Shown here one piece after another: positions 10,663-21,328 of a DNA stretch of 64,000 nt (positions are counted from its first letter, which is position 1; each line of letters opens with the position of its first letter). The notes under the pieces are model-generated. The model saw only the letters and a program-made list of their open reading frames with translations. It searched no databases and was not told the origin of the DNA. The position numbers and the translations under genes are program-made. The stretch is from Trichomonas vaginalis G3 (Eukaryota; Parabasalia; Trichomonadida; Trichomonadidae): positions 21,309,411-21,373,410 of the forward strand of contig NC_067203.1 of assembly GCF_026262505.1 (NCBI RefSeq), read 5' to 3'.

Positions 10663-12159
10663 TTATTTATGATTCTTTCTGGAATAGAATCCGTAATCAG
10701 AATATTGAACAAATACATCGCTAGAATGAAAAAGGTTGACCGGAATAGCGTCAGAGCTATTAACTTCTAATGGTGCTTCATAATCTGTTGGAACCAGCTT
10801 CTTTGGCTTAAATTCCTCACTCGTTGAACTATCGATCGTATTTTCTGATGATTCAGCATTAGGAGATTTAGTTTGAGTTGTCTTTTGCTTAACGCTATTG
10901 TCTGTTTGTGTTTCTGCTTCAAATTTCCTTAAATCGCAAGTTAGATCAATATCATTTTCATCGAGATACCTGATATGTCTTTTCAGGTTTCGGGTTGAAG
11001 ACCAACTGTATTTATGAGTCACATCTAAGGTTAAGAGTCTGAGTAGGTCCGGATCATCTATATCAAAATTAAAATCTGATTTTAATTTTGGAATATTTTT
11101 ATTATCATATTTATCATTTTGGTTATTACTAGTGGCTTTTGGTTGAACAATTGGTTTACTATCGGCGATTACTGTATTTATTGATTGATTCTGAGTTTTT
11201 TGTGTGGCTTTATCAATTTGGTTATTATCATCATTTTCTTTTGTAGGAATCATGGATGAATTTAAGCTGTTTTCAATATTTTCTTCATTTTTAACTTTAT
11301 CATCATTATTAATTTTTTGTTTAGTTGAATTATGTTCGATATCGCTTATATCATTTGAATGTATTCTAAATGATACTGCATTTCTTGATGCTTTTGGTGC
11401 ATAATTGATCTTCCCGTTGTGAAGGAATAAAGAAACTAAAATGGAACCTGATTTCTTCCTGGAATGAGGTACAAAAACATCAATCCATTGATCTTTTAAG
11501 ACTGTAATGTAATTATCAGTTTGCTGACAATGCTGGAGTTCAATTACTGTAAACCCAATTAAATTTCCATGTTTCTGGGATATTACATCATAAACTTCCA
11601 AGACAGGAAATGCATCTTCGATATTTACCTTTGAAATGTCAATTGTATAGCCTGAATGATAGTCTGCCTCTCTTGAATGATTATAGCAAACGGGAGAGGC
11701 AATTACATCTAATGATGGATGGAATTGAAAGGTTACATATGTAGAATGTACTCCGCTCTTCATTTTTGGAAAATTGCGACCTTTTAAAATATAAATTGTT
11801 GCATTTTTGTATTTTGATAGATCTGGCGATAAAATATTCTTTGCCTTGATAGGTTTTCCACAAATTGGTGCGTAGTTTATAGGAGGTGGTGGTATTGTGA
11901 TAATATCGCTATTTTCATTTGTAATGCAATTCGAATTTTTCAAATTGTTTGTTGTCTTTTGTTTTATTTCAGATATTTCATCTTCAAAGCTTGTGCTATC
12001 TTCAGGAATCTCGATTTTTTCTAATTGAATGAACGGAAGTGACGAAAAATCACTAAAATCACTAAGAAAATCACACTCGTTGCCAAACCCCGAACAATCT
12101 GAATCAAGATCATAAATTCTATTCTTAATATGACGGATTCGGCTCTGTAATTCACTCAT
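10663..12159 (-). CDS. C2-like domain protein with long disordered regions
   Basis: 498 residues. The N-terminal ~115 residues are acidic (DLDSDCSGFGNECDF). Residues ~125-255 look like a C2-type beta sandwich: ATIYILKGRNFPKM, STYVTFQFHPS, FPVLEVYDV, GNLIGFTVIEL, WIDVF and GSILVSLFLHNG. The remainder is rich in N, Q, K, S and T and probably disordered, with a small folded patch near the C-terminus. C2 domains usually bind membranes or proteins; the typical calcium-binding aspartates are not evident, so a protein-interaction role is more likely. No Inr was found upstream. The C2 call rests on pattern only. Confidence 0.7.
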   Translation of the reverse strand: MSELQSRIRHIKNRIYDLDSDCSGFGNECDFLSDFSDFSSLPFIQLEKIEIPEDSTSFEDEISEIKQKTTNNLKNSNCITNENSDIITIPPPPINYAPICGKPIKAKNILSPDLSKYKNATIYILKGRNFPKMKSGVHSTYVTFQFHPSLDVIASPVCYNHSREADYHSGYTIDISKVNIEDAFPVLEVYDVISQKHGNLIGFTVIELQHCQQTDNYITVLKDQWIDVFVPHSRKKSGSILVSLFLHNGKINYAPKASRNAVSFRIHSNDISDIEHNSTKQKINNDDKVKNEENIENSLNSSMIPTKENDDNNQIDKATQKTQNQSINTVIADSKPIVQPKATSNNQNDKYDNKNIPKLKSDFNFDIDDPDLLRLLTLDVTHKYSWSSTRNLKRHIRYLDENDIDLTCDLRKFEAETQTDNSVKQKTTQTKSPNAESSENTIDSSTSEEFKPKKLVPTDYEAPLEVNSSDAIPVNLFHSSDVFVQYSDYGFYSRKNHK

Positions 12160-12422
12160 TTGATGCTTAACGTCTTTTTGGAAATGTTTCCAAACTCAAA
12201 TCAAATTGGAAATATAAGTGTGTTACGCATGTATATTAAAGAAATGTAATTAGATATACCAAATAGCCAAATTTTTATTAATATATTTTCCAAACATTTA
12301 CTTTTTCGAAACCTGATTAGTATTATATATTTCTCATAAGGCATATCTCCTTACTTGCAGAGCAATACAATCAAACAAGCATATAAAAAAATTATTAAAA
12401 CGGTTTTTTTATAAGATAAATA

Positions 12423-12430
12423 GTAATTCC
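12423..12430 (+). repeat. 8-bp target-site duplication, left (GTAATTCC)
   Basis: Identical to 14865-14872 on the other side of the hAT-type element. Confidence 0.85.
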
Positions 12431-12490
12431 TAGGGATGCGACGGTTTTACGCCATGACCGTTTAAAAATAGAATAATACGCCATTTTTGG

Positions 12491-12527
12491 GGCCGAATGG
12501 CGGGTACGAAGTAGCCGCCATTCGGCC
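12491..12527. repeat. GC-rich hairpin inside the hAT element
   Basis: 13-bp perfect arms (GGCCGAATGGCGG and its complement) around an 11-base loop, close to the left end of the transposon. Confidence 0.7.
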
Positions 12528-12737
12528 GAATAACAAAACAATACAAAATTATCGCCGTCCTTTTTTTTTCTTTCTTTTTTTTTTCTCTCTCTCTTTCTTT
12601 TCTCTTTCCTCTTTTTACTCCTCTTTCTCTTTTCATCATTAAACGTAGAAAGATATATTAATATTATTTTAAAATAAAAAAAAATAAATAAAGTATAATA
12701 AGTAATTATTTAGTTATCGATATATATATATGTAAAG

Positions 12738-13300
12738 TGATAATCTGAGGATAATCTGAGGAGGAGTCTGAGGAGTTTGAGGATAATCTGAGGAGTTTGA
12801 GGATAATCTGAGGAGGAGTCTGAGGATTAGACTGAGGAGTAGTTTGAGGAGTAGTCTGAGGAGTTTGAGGATAATCTGAGGAGGAGTCTGAGGATTAGAC
12901 TGAGGAGTTTGAGGAGTAGTCTGAGGATAATCTGAGGAGTTTGAGGATAATCTGAGCATAATCTGAGGAGGAGTCTGAGGATTAGACCGAGGAGTAGTTT
13001 GAGGATAATCTGAGGAGGAGTCTGAGGATTAGACTGAGGAGTAGTTTGAGGATAATCTGAGGAGTAGTTTCAGGAGTAGTCTGAGGACTAGTCTCAGGAC
13101 TAGTCTGATGAGGAGGACTCTAAGGAGTAGTCTGAAGAGTAGTCTCAGGAGGAAGATCTGAGGAGGAGTCTTATGAGGAAGATCTGAGGAGTAGTCTGAT
13201 GAGGAGGGGTCTAAGGAGTAGTCTGAGGATGATGAGTAATCTGATAAGGAGTAGTCTGAGGATGATCTGAGGATAACCTGATGACTAGTCTAGGAGTGGT
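12738..13300. repeat. Minisatellite of TCTGAGGA / TTTGAGGA units
   Basis: Dozens of imperfect copies of a 9-15 base unit (TCTGAGGAGT, TTTGAGGATAA and variants) fill the left-centre of the hAT element, decaying to the right. On the minus strand it reads as Ser/Pro/Gln/Thr low complexity, which is why false ORFs appear there. Confidence 0.9.
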
Positions 13301-14864
13301 CTAATAAAAATGTAAAATATTTTCAAAGAAAAAATTCTATGAATTTTATATTTTAATTCTTAGCATTATACTGAATAAAATAAACATAAATATCAAAATT
13401 TGAAATTGAACACGCCAAAAAATTGATAATCCACATTCAATATTTTGTAAGTGGCGTACTTTTTGAATACTCGCCATACGCCTTGGAGTTCTCAATTTTG
13501 AATTCGCCTTTATTTGGGCGACCTCAGAAAAATACGCCATTAAGAAAATATTGTATGAGATTTTAAATTTGAACACGCTCTACCTTAAGGAATTAAATTT
13601 ATTAAGATATATTTATATATAATAAGGGTTTCATTTTGCTAAAATTGTCACTTTTATAGCATATTTGTTTTTGGATGTTTTGCGAAACCAAAAAAAAACT
13701 ATGATATACAATGTGTGTGTAAAGAAAATACTTTATTTACTAGTTAAAAAATCATTTGGTATTGATCAAGTTATTTTTTCTGGATAAGATATTATATGGA
13801 TAATTGGATAGAAAATACAATTATATAATCTTGTACCTGGTTTAATTAAGCTAATTGTCATCAGAAACTTGTAATTTTTATGAATTTCAGATTTTCTTTT
13901 CATTACTGCTTTTCTTAATAGGTCAAGTTCTTATTTACGTTATAAAGTATGATATTTACAAATATCAAGTTATCGTGTTTTTTGAGAAATTATGAGAAAC
14001 AAACAAAAATGAAAAAGATAGGAATAGCAATGAATAGTGATGTGGGTATAGAAAATGTAAGAGATATGAATGCAAAGCAATCAATATTTAGGATATTGAC
14101 CATAGATTTCGAAAAAAAAAGCTGCATATTGAGCGAAAACTATGATTATATCATAAGGCTGTCATTTAAAGCATAATGAAACTATTCCCTTTTCATTTTA
14201 ATCGAATAAGATAGTAAAGATTTTTGAATTAGCTAGAAACTGATGAGATGTTTTCACAAATCAGATTTTTAATCTCTATAATGCATAATTCACTCAATAT
14301 CTCAATTTTGATATTGCGAGATATTTTTGCTATCGGTTTCGCAATTTTGACACAATAGCAAGAGGGTTCTATAAGCATTATTATCAACGTAGAATCTGAA
14401 TATCATATCAGAAAATGTCGCAAATCTGACATTTACCCGACCAAATAGCAAAAATAATTGAATACTTTTCGCAAAAACTTTAAAAATCGATAAAAATATG
14501 AAATATAGATATTAAAGAGACTTTTTATATAATATTCATAAAGATTTTCCAAAAATATGATACCGCAAAATTAAAAAAGTGACGTCTTGAGTGGAGTCAA
14601 AGGTCGAAATTGCTAGCTAAATGTTTTTTTAGCGAAATTGCGTATTGTACGTTTTTTTCGCAAAACGAAACCCTTATATATAATAAACGATTACTTAAAA
14701 AAAAAGTATTTCATCGCTTATGTAAGTTTCAAAAAAATCACGAAAATAAAAAAATCAAGATTAAAATTTTATTTTTAATTTTTGAATTTCTCAAATGGCG
14801 AAATTTTTGGGCGAACAAAAAAAAAATGTACGCCCGGTCAAATGGCGTGTTTAACGCATCCCTA

Positions 14865-14872
14865 GTAATTCC
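14865..14872 (+). repeat. 8-bp target-site duplication, right (GTAATTCC)
   Basis: Partner of 12423-12430. Confidence 0.85.
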
Positions 14873-15073
14873 AATAAAACTATATCGCTTCTAATTAATG
14901 GTGTTAAATTGGTTAAAGATAATATTCAAGCAAAGAAATTAAAAAAGTGAATTCAAGATAATCAAAAACGGTAAAAAAATTGAAAGCAATAGTAACGAAA
15001 GTTTGATTACATTTAAAATTGTCTGCCGACATGAAAAATAGGTTGTTGACTTTTAAGTTAAAGGCATAATTAA

Positions 15074-15268
15074 TTATAAATCCAGTGAATTAAGCCAAAA
15101 TTTAAACTTTTTTCTAACTTTTGGAAAATGGATAAAATATTTTAGAATTTTAATCACCTTATAATAAACATCAATTTTGATAATTGTTGGTTTTCGATCA
15201 TGAGGTTTGGTATCCGGCCAAACATTGAAAAGTGACACATTTCCCTTAAATTTTTGAAAGCCAATCAT
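15074..15268 (-). CDS. Small hypothetical ORF, doubtful
   Basis: 64 codons, divergent from the ubiquitin-like gene. The composition is mixed and not plain AT-rich noise (for example LFNVWPDTKPHDRKPTI), but there is no Inr, no known motif and no second piece nearby. It may be a remnant or chance. Confidence 0.2.
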   Translation of the reverse strand: MIGFQKFKGNVSLFNVWPDTKPHDRKPTIIKIDVYYKVIKILKYFIHFPKVRKKFKFWLNSLDL

Positions 15269-15385
15269 CGATTATTTTTTTCGTTAATAATTTTAGATTC
15301 GTCTGAAAGCTATATGCATTTCTTGAAATAAAATCTTTTCATATAAAATTGAGAGATAGTCAAAAAACGATCGGAAATTTCTGGT

Positions 15386-15391
15386 TCACTT
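15386..15391 (+). promoter_or_regulatory. Initiator (Inr) TCACTT
   Basis: Directly abuts the ATG at 15392, which would give a leader of about 4 bases; translation could instead start at the next in-frame ATG, 15413. Confidence 0.6.
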
Positions 15392-15940
15392 ATGATTTGG
15401 ACGAATAGTCAAATGTGCAGTCTTCCAGACGACTGCAAGATTCCATTATACTTAGGTATGATGGATAACTCAGTCAAAGCAGTCGTAGTAACTAAAAATT
15501 CCAATGTTTCAATCTTCGATAAATTGTTTCCCACTGTAAATAGTGGTGATTTGAATTACCTTTACAATGGCAAACTGTTAGATAAAAGATTAAGCATACA
15601 GCTACAGGACATTAATCCCAAAGATTTAATTATTGCCATCCGTGGGGCAAATGATTTCGAGATATACTTTAAGAAACCGCAACAAGTTAAGGAGATGCTC
15701 GACATTGCAGTGATGAATTCAAAAGAAAGAGTAGGACATAAAGTTGATTTCATATCTAATGGGCAAATACGCCAAGAATCATTAAGACTACGTGACCTAC
15801 AGTTTGCTAAAGCAGAACTTAGACCAAAGATGATTAAAACAAGAGTTCAAGATATATTAATTAAGAAAGATGTTAATAACCACACCGTAATTCCATTAAC
15901 ATCAACCTTATCTAAAACAGAATTGCCCCGATTCTGGTAA
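15392..15940 (+). CDS. Protein with ubiquitin-like N-terminal region
   Basis: 182 residues. Residues ~15-85 have the pattern of a divergent ubiquitin-like fold: a beta strand with KAVVVTKNSNVSIFDKLFP, then LNYLYNGKLLDKRLSIQLQD, which matches the ubiquitin LIFAGKQLEDGRTLSDY segment, and IIAI in the last-strand position. No Gly-Gly end follows, so it is not a processed modifier but a protein that carries the fold. The C-terminal half is basic and unrecognised. An Inr touches the start codon. Confidence 0.65.
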   Translation: MIWTNSQMCSLPDDCKIPLYLGMMDNSVKAVVVTKNSNVSIFDKLFPTVNSGDLNYLYNGKLLDKRLSIQLQDINPKDLIIAIRGANDFEIYFKKPQQVKEMLDIAVMNSKERVGHKVDFISNGQIRQESLRLRDLQFAKAELRPKMIKTRVQDILIKKDVNNHTVIPLTSTLSKTELPRFW

Positions 15941-16495
15941 ATAGTAATACTAGAAAATTTATGCTGAGAAATTATCCAATTTCTCAAAATTCTGTTTGTA
16001 TTGTTTGTTCATGTAAAAAGTTTCTCGAATTTTCGAGATGTTTAAATATTATATTATTTTCTGATCCAAATTTTAGAATAAAAATTGTAATTATGCATTC
16101 TCAATTTTAACCTAAAAATAATTCATGACTCATAAACTATATCTAAATCCCGGTGACGAATATTTTTCAAAAATTTTATTAAAATATGAAATTCAATAAA
16201 AAAAATTATAAGATTTACAATAAATTTTAATTTTTCAAATAATTTTTGATATTTTTCATAGAAATTTAAGAGCTGGACAGGCTATTTTTAAGAAAATAAT
16301 CTAAATTTCTCATAATTTATATGCTTACGATAAAATTAAAGATTTTCAAATCTGATTTAAGGTAAATTCTAAAAATCTCTATTGGATTATGTAAAATTTT
16401 ATATGTTATATATCATCGGATATAAAATTCACGATTTATTTTATAAAGTTAGATACAAAAATTATTTTTGAGCAGAAAATTTTTTTGAATAAATT
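15941..16495. other. Intergenic, AT-rich
   Basis: No gene or element is recognised. Confidence 0.6.
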
Positions 16496-17734
16496 ATGTT
16501 TCTTCTAAAGAAAATTCTCGAAGTTGAAAAGAAGCCAGACATTCCAACAGTATCTCTTGATGATCCTAGACTTAATGAAATGCCTAAAGTTTCTGTTCAA
16601 AGCATACTTAATAATCCAAATATTGCGCACCAAATGCCAAAGCTTTGCTTATGGTTACAAACACATCCTATCGTGAACGATGCACTATACTTTCGATTAA
16701 TAGACAATAGAATGCTTCCTGGTGATTTACAGCTCCGAGATCAACTTATTCAACTGCAAATGTATTTAGCAGTCAAACTTGTGATGCAATTCGAAAAATT
16801 CATTAATGAGGGAAGTTCTGGTATCAAGTCTGACATTCAACATCCTTGTCCAGAATTCAAACAGATTCAGAGAATACAGGATAACTGGAGAATTGTTCTC
16901 GCTTTAGAGGATATGATACTGGAACTCAGAAAATCGATCTCTCGTAACTGTATTGACTACACAAAGAAATTAAAAGAGTCTGTAGCACATTCAGCATCTT
17001 TACTTGCTTCAAAAGACGTAATTCCACCGTTTTACATTCCTATGGTTGATTTTTCCAGATTAGATCTTGGAAATGATATGATCGCATCTCTAGATCCAAA
17101 TAGCATTCAATATGTCACTAGATTATCCCTATGCGAAGCCAAACAGAAGTATTACATTAATGCAATTAATGCATTGAAATATAAATATACAGAAACTCCA
17201 GAAAATCCTTTATCAAATCTTCTCGCTACTTGCTTGGCTGCTGATGAAGACCAGCAAGCTACATTATTCGAAGACTTTTTACAATGCACAAGGACTAAAA
17301 TCCGTGCTGTTTCAGATTTTTACAACAATCCGAATTCAAATACTTTCAGAAAACTCATTACAAGTATTATCGAGAGATTTTCTATTCCTCCTAAGAACTG
17401 GCAGCAGATTCGCAGGCTTTGTGCTGATGTTGCTGCACCATTATGTGCTCCTCTTATAAGTTTCAATGGAAAAGGTTGCGAAAACGTTGACTTCGAAATA
17501 TTGGGTATTCAAGCAGCAGCATATTTGAATCCATTTGGAATAATTCGTATATTAGGCTCAGATCAAGGAATTACTGCATTAGAAGGTCTGAAAGCCATTA
17601 CACCTGATTGGAAGAGCGTTGTGAATTTTGCCTTAGAACTCCTTGACCCAGATACATTGGAAACTAACGATGCAAAATGTTATAATAATATGCAGGATTA
17701 TGCAGATAATACAGCTCTTATTTCATTTTCATAA
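16496..17734 (+). CDS. Hypothetical protein, helical, 412 aa
   Basis: I do not recognise the family. The protein looks folded and mostly alpha-helical throughout, without low complexity, signal peptide or membrane span. It has a long central helical part (DNWRIVLALEDMILELRKSI) and a conserved-looking C-terminal half with ENPLSNLLATCLAADEDQQ and PPKNWQQIRRLCADVAAPL. Codon use resembles neighbouring host genes. No Inr was found close to the ATG, which is the first in the frame. It stands alone between the ubiquitin-like gene and the saposin. Confidence 0.8.
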   Translation: MFLLKKILEVEKKPDIPTVSLDDPRLNEMPKVSVQSILNNPNIAHQMPKLCLWLQTHPIVNDALYFRLIDNRMLPGDLQLRDQLIQLQMYLAVKLVMQFEKFINEGSSGIKSDIQHPCPEFKQIQRIQDNWRIVLALEDMILELRKSISRNCIDYTKKLKESVAHSASLLASKDVIPPFYIPMVDFSRLDLGNDMIASLDPNSIQYVTRLSLCEAKQKYYINAINALKYKYTETPENPLSNLLATCLAADEDQQATLFEDFLQCTRTKIRAVSDFYNNPNSNTFRKLITSIIERFSIPPKNWQQIRRLCADVAAPLCAPLISFNGKGCENVDFEILGIQAAAYLNPFGIIRILGSDQGITALEGLKAITPDWKSVVNFALELLDPDTLETNDAKCYNNMQDYADNTALISFS

Positions 17735-18192
17735 GAGTTTGTTAGCTTATATAGAACATACTTTGTTACAATTCTTTTGTTACTTTTATTATTTTTGTGA
17801 TAAAAATTTTATTCTTATAAATATCTTTTTACAAACTTGAGACAATTCATCTTTACCTTTCAAATAATACTTTAAGTAAAATTCATTTATGATGAGGTGA
17901 ATATATTAGAGAAATATTATTTTATTTAGAGCCAAGTTTAATCGGTTGGTCTTACCCAATCATAAATTATTTTGTAGAATATGTTTGCTGAAAACATAAT
18001 ACTTTTAATTCTATATTAATTTTTTTTCTAAAAAAATCAACTATCGAACTATGAATTAATTGTGCACATCTTTCTTTTTGGATATAAGTAAACATAGGAA
18101 AGTAATCTAGCATTTGTATTTGTAAAATGTGTTTATTTTATAAAAAATGTATGCATAGTAAACCGAATCTAAATCAAATTCTTTATTTTAAT
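17735..18192. other. Intergenic, AT-rich, between convergent genes
   Basis: Holds the 3' ends of two convergent genes; nothing else is recognised. Confidence 0.6.
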
Positions 18193-18501
18193 TTACTTGC
18201 AGTAGTCGAGGATCTTGCAAACATCATGAGATTCCATTTCCTTTTCTATGTACTTGATGATTTCTGGAACTTTTTCTTTAACAATCTCTATGCAGATTTG
18301 TTGAGCATCACCCTGAAGGTATGCGCAGTAAGCTTCAACCTTTTCTGTGATTTCTTCGATCTTCTTTCCACTCTTTAATTCTTTCTCGATAATTGAAACA
18401 ACAAGCTTGCAAGAAAGGCACATTGGGCTCCAATCGTTGACAGGAGCGGATTTACGTGGCTTCATAGCTGATGCAGCAAAGAGAGCGAACAGGAAAAACA
18501 T
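18193..18501 (-). CDS. Saposin B-type secreted protein (amoebapore/SAPLIP-like)
   Basis: 102 residues. A short hydrophobic start (MFFLFALFAASA) looks like a signal peptide. It is followed by one saposin B domain with the six-cysteine pattern C..C, C, C, C, C (MCLSCK, AYCAYL, QICIEI, DVCKILDYCK), which forms three disulphides in this fold. Trichomonads encode families of such proteins that act on membranes, some as pore-formers in lysosome-like vacuoles. The single domain and small size fit that group. No Inr was identified. The gene looks intact. Confidence 0.9.
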   Translation of the reverse strand: MFFLFALFAASAMKPRKSAPVNDWSPMCLSCKLVVSIIEKELKSGKKIEEITEKVEAYCAYLQGDAQQICIEIVKEKVPEIIKYIEKEMESHDVCKILDYCK

Positions 18502-18550
18502 CCCTTGAAATGCCGACGATTATTTTCTTCACAATTCACATCCATACTTA

Positions 18551-18733
18551 TTATAAGGCTTTGTCTAGTTTCGTAGGAATATCGATTTTCTCATCATTTT
18601 CACTTCGTGACTTGAAATTACTCAAATTTGCATAATTCGGCTTGAAATGGCATGTAAAAACATCAGATGCACAGATAACATATACATCCTTATTGATGAC
18701 CAGTTCAGGCTCTATATGCATGAAATAAAACAT
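18551..18733 (-). CDS. Small hypothetical protein, 60 aa
   Basis: 60 codons from an ATG that follows a TCACAA initiator (18738-18743, minus strand) with an 8-base leader, giving a divergent arrangement with the coiled-coil gene. The sequence (MHIEPELVINKDVYVICASD, then FTCHFKPNY) is not low complexity. No family is recognised. Short size is the main doubt. Confidence 0.45.
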   Translation of the reverse strand: MFYFMHIEPELVINKDVYVICASDVFTCHFKPNYANLSNFKSRSENDEKIDIPTKLDKAL

Positions 18734-18784
18734 CTATTTGTGAAAATTTTGTCGACTTTATATTTTTCAAAACGTTGACACTTT

Positions 18785-18790
18785 TCATTT
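18785..18790 (+). promoter_or_regulatory. Initiator (Inr) TCATTT
   Basis: The A lies 12 bases before the ATG at 18799 of the coiled-coil gene. Confidence 0.6.
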
Positions 18791-20288
18791 TATCCGTTAT
18801 GAGTGAATTCAGCGAGGATTTTGATGAGAATCCCAAAGAAACACCTCAAGATAACGGTGCAAATAATGGTGAACAAGAAAATGATAATCCTTCTCAAAAT
18901 CCTCAAGAAAAATCAATGAATGACGATAATGATTTCGAAGACGAAAAACCAGAACAAGAACAAAATAATGACAATAACAATACGGAACAAAATCAACCAA
19001 CTAATGATGATAACGATTTTGAAGATGAAAAATCGGAAGAAAAGAATAATGAAGAACCACCAAAACAAGAAGAAGAAAAATCAAATACAGAAAATGAGAA
19101 AAAAGAAGAGAATAATGCCGATGACGATGATTTTGAAGATGCAGATGAAAAAACTAAAAATAACGAAGATACGAAAAGTGAAAAATCATCAGCAAAAGAA
19201 AGTCCAAAGAAAGAAAACAAGGATAGCGATTCTGAACATGAGGACGAAAAGTCGAAAAACAATAAAGAATCAAGCAGCGGAAAATCTTCAGCGAAATCGA
19301 GTCCAAAGAAAGACGAAAGCGAGTTTGATTCCGATAATGAGGAGAAAGGTAAAAATAACAAAGAAAAATCCGATAAATCTGATAAATCAAGTTCATCAAG
19401 TTCAGATGACGAACACGAGAACAATGACAACGTCATGATTACTCAAAAAGGCGGTCAAAAACAAAAGGAGCCTAAAACTTCAAATTCATCGACAAATACA
19501 ATGCCAAATAACAGGCAATCGCCTAAAAAACCTACTCCATCGCATAGTAATAGATCTGCAAAGACGTTGCCACAAATGGAACGTCCAGTTAATCCGAAAA
19601 TGAAAACCGTTATTCCAATATCTCGAAAATCTGACGCTCCTGTTAAAAACACATCGATAAGAAATTTCGACCCTAACTACCCACCAAACTTTACGGAGAA
19701 ATGGACACTCGAAGCTCTCAGAGTGACTGGAATCAATCCAAACGAATTGATGTATCCTACCGATCAACTTTTGAATACATATACTCATGATAAAAACCTT
19801 CGTGAGTATGTTCGCAATGAAATGAAGAAGACATGTGATGAACTGATCCAAACAGTCAAAGACAAAAGGAAAGAGTTAATGGAGCAACCAGAAGAAGACG
19901 TAGAAGCCAGAGACATTGAGATAAACACAGATTACATTGCAGCTGAAGAAAGAGCGACAGAAGCAGTTAAAAACATGACTAAAAAGGCAGTTGAACAGAT
20001 GATTGTTAAGTCATTAATACAACAGAAGAATGCAGAAGAATTTAAACAAAGAGAACTAAAAGAAAAAGAACATAGAGAATTACTTAAAGCTCAAGCAGAA
20101 CAAAAGAGAAAAGAAGAGAAAGAGAAACAAAAAAGACACCAAGAAGAACAAGATAGACAAGAAAGAGAAAGAAGAGAATTAGCAGAAAAGAACAGAATCG
20201 AAGCAGAAAGAAGACAACAAGAAATACAAAAGAGAAGAGATGAAACAGCAAAAATGTTACATGAAAAAATGTTGGAAGAAGAGAAAAT

Positions 20289-21210
20289 AAAGGTGACCAA
20301 ACTATTTTTTGAAAGTCCGCCATAACTTTAATGGTACTATTTCAGCGTGTACAATGAATACAAAAATTCTAAGAGTGCCACATAAAATAGTACTTTAGAC
20401 TTGAGTTAATGCTACCAAGCAAATGTTAAAAAGATGACTTTAGTGTTTTGATAATCAAAGATTAAAATCATTATTGTCTAAATCAATAATCATAACGACA
20501 GAAGTTAATGTTTTTTCATCAGCGCTTTAAATCCACTTTTAAAAGTATACCTCAAAAATCAAAATATCAAAAAAAATTGGCCGATAGGTTTGGCTTTAAT
20601 TTTTGTCTGCTTTTATGATTTGATATGGATGTTATAATTTTAAAAGTTGAGCCAAATTCACCAATAGATTTTTGAGATTTGCAGATACTCAATAATTTTC
20701 AGCGTGTTATCTTTTATTAAAAGAACTATTTGGTTTCAGTATCATATAAATTGATATTTACTTTCTATTTGAACCTTCATTTAGCTAATGATTTAATAAT
20801 ACAGATTTCATCTAGTCCTTATAAGAGAATTTTGAATTTGTTATAATAAAAAAACAAACAGATATAGCTTACACTTCTATAATAAAGATACCTTTTATAG
20901 AAATCAGTATGAAATGTGTTTTGGCTTATTGGAAGCATATCAGACATAATCGCCATAATCAAAAAATCTATATACCCAATAAGTAATAAATTTGTCGATA
21001 TAGATTTTCCATAAAATTAGTTTTTAGTCTGATCTTAAAATAAATTTAATTTTTTATAAAAAAAATCACATTTAAAAGTACCTTTTTAGTAGCTCGAAAT
21101 CCTGTTGGTGGATTTGGGGCGTACTTCAAAATTAGCTTTTCTTCTACATATGCAAGCTATATTTTAAATATGGGGCAAATCGGATCGGCGAAAGGAGTTT
21201 AGTTACCTTT
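20289..21210. mobile_element. Non-autonomous DNA transposon, 922 bp, 8-bp TSD
   Basis: The ends are 15-bp inverted repeats matching at 13 positions (AAAGGTGACCAAACT at the left; AAAGGTAACTAAACT read from the right). An 8-bp duplication, GAGAAAAT, lies at 20281-20288 and 21211-21218. No transposase frame is present. An 8-bp duplication is used by hAT and a few other superfamilies; the ends are not typical hAT, so the family stays open. It sits inside the coiled-coil gene. Confidence 0.85.
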
Positions 21211-21328
21211 GAGAAAATAAGGAAAGAAAAAATGGAAAGAGCTAAACAAAGAATAGAAGAATTAAATGAACAGAAGCAAAAAGATGCAATTGAAAAAGAA
21301 AAGAAAAGAGCCGAAAATGAAGAATTAA

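Larger units (their letters stand above)
12431..14864. mobile_element. Non-autonomous hAT-type DNA transposon, 2434 bp
   Basis: The ends are perfect 10-bp inverted repeats, TAGGGATGCG at the left and CGCATCCCTA at the right, with a second matching block ACGCCAT..GACCG just inside both ends. An 8-bp direct repeat, GTAATTCC, flanks the element. An 8-bp duplication with TAGGGATG ends is the classic signature of the hAT superfamily (maize Ac ends are very similar). Several CGCCAT/ATGGCG copies lie near both ends as subterminal repeats. No transposase frame is seen, so it depended on another copy. It sits between the C2-like gene and the ubiquitin-like gene and disrupts neither. The intact duplication and ends suggest a fairly young insertion. 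Confidence 0.85.

Noticed and set aside
12714-12959. Ser/Pro/Gln/Leu repeat ORF
   Set aside because: It is a translation of the minisatellite inside the hAT element.
12738-13300. CRISPR-like array of short repeats
   Set aside because: Units are 9-15 bases, imperfect and without unique spacers; this is a minisatellite in a eukaryotic transposon.
18809-20323. Long Ser/Leu/Phe-rich ORFs on both strands over the coiled-coil gene
   Set aside because: Shadows of the low-complexity Glu/Lys/Gln coding sequence.
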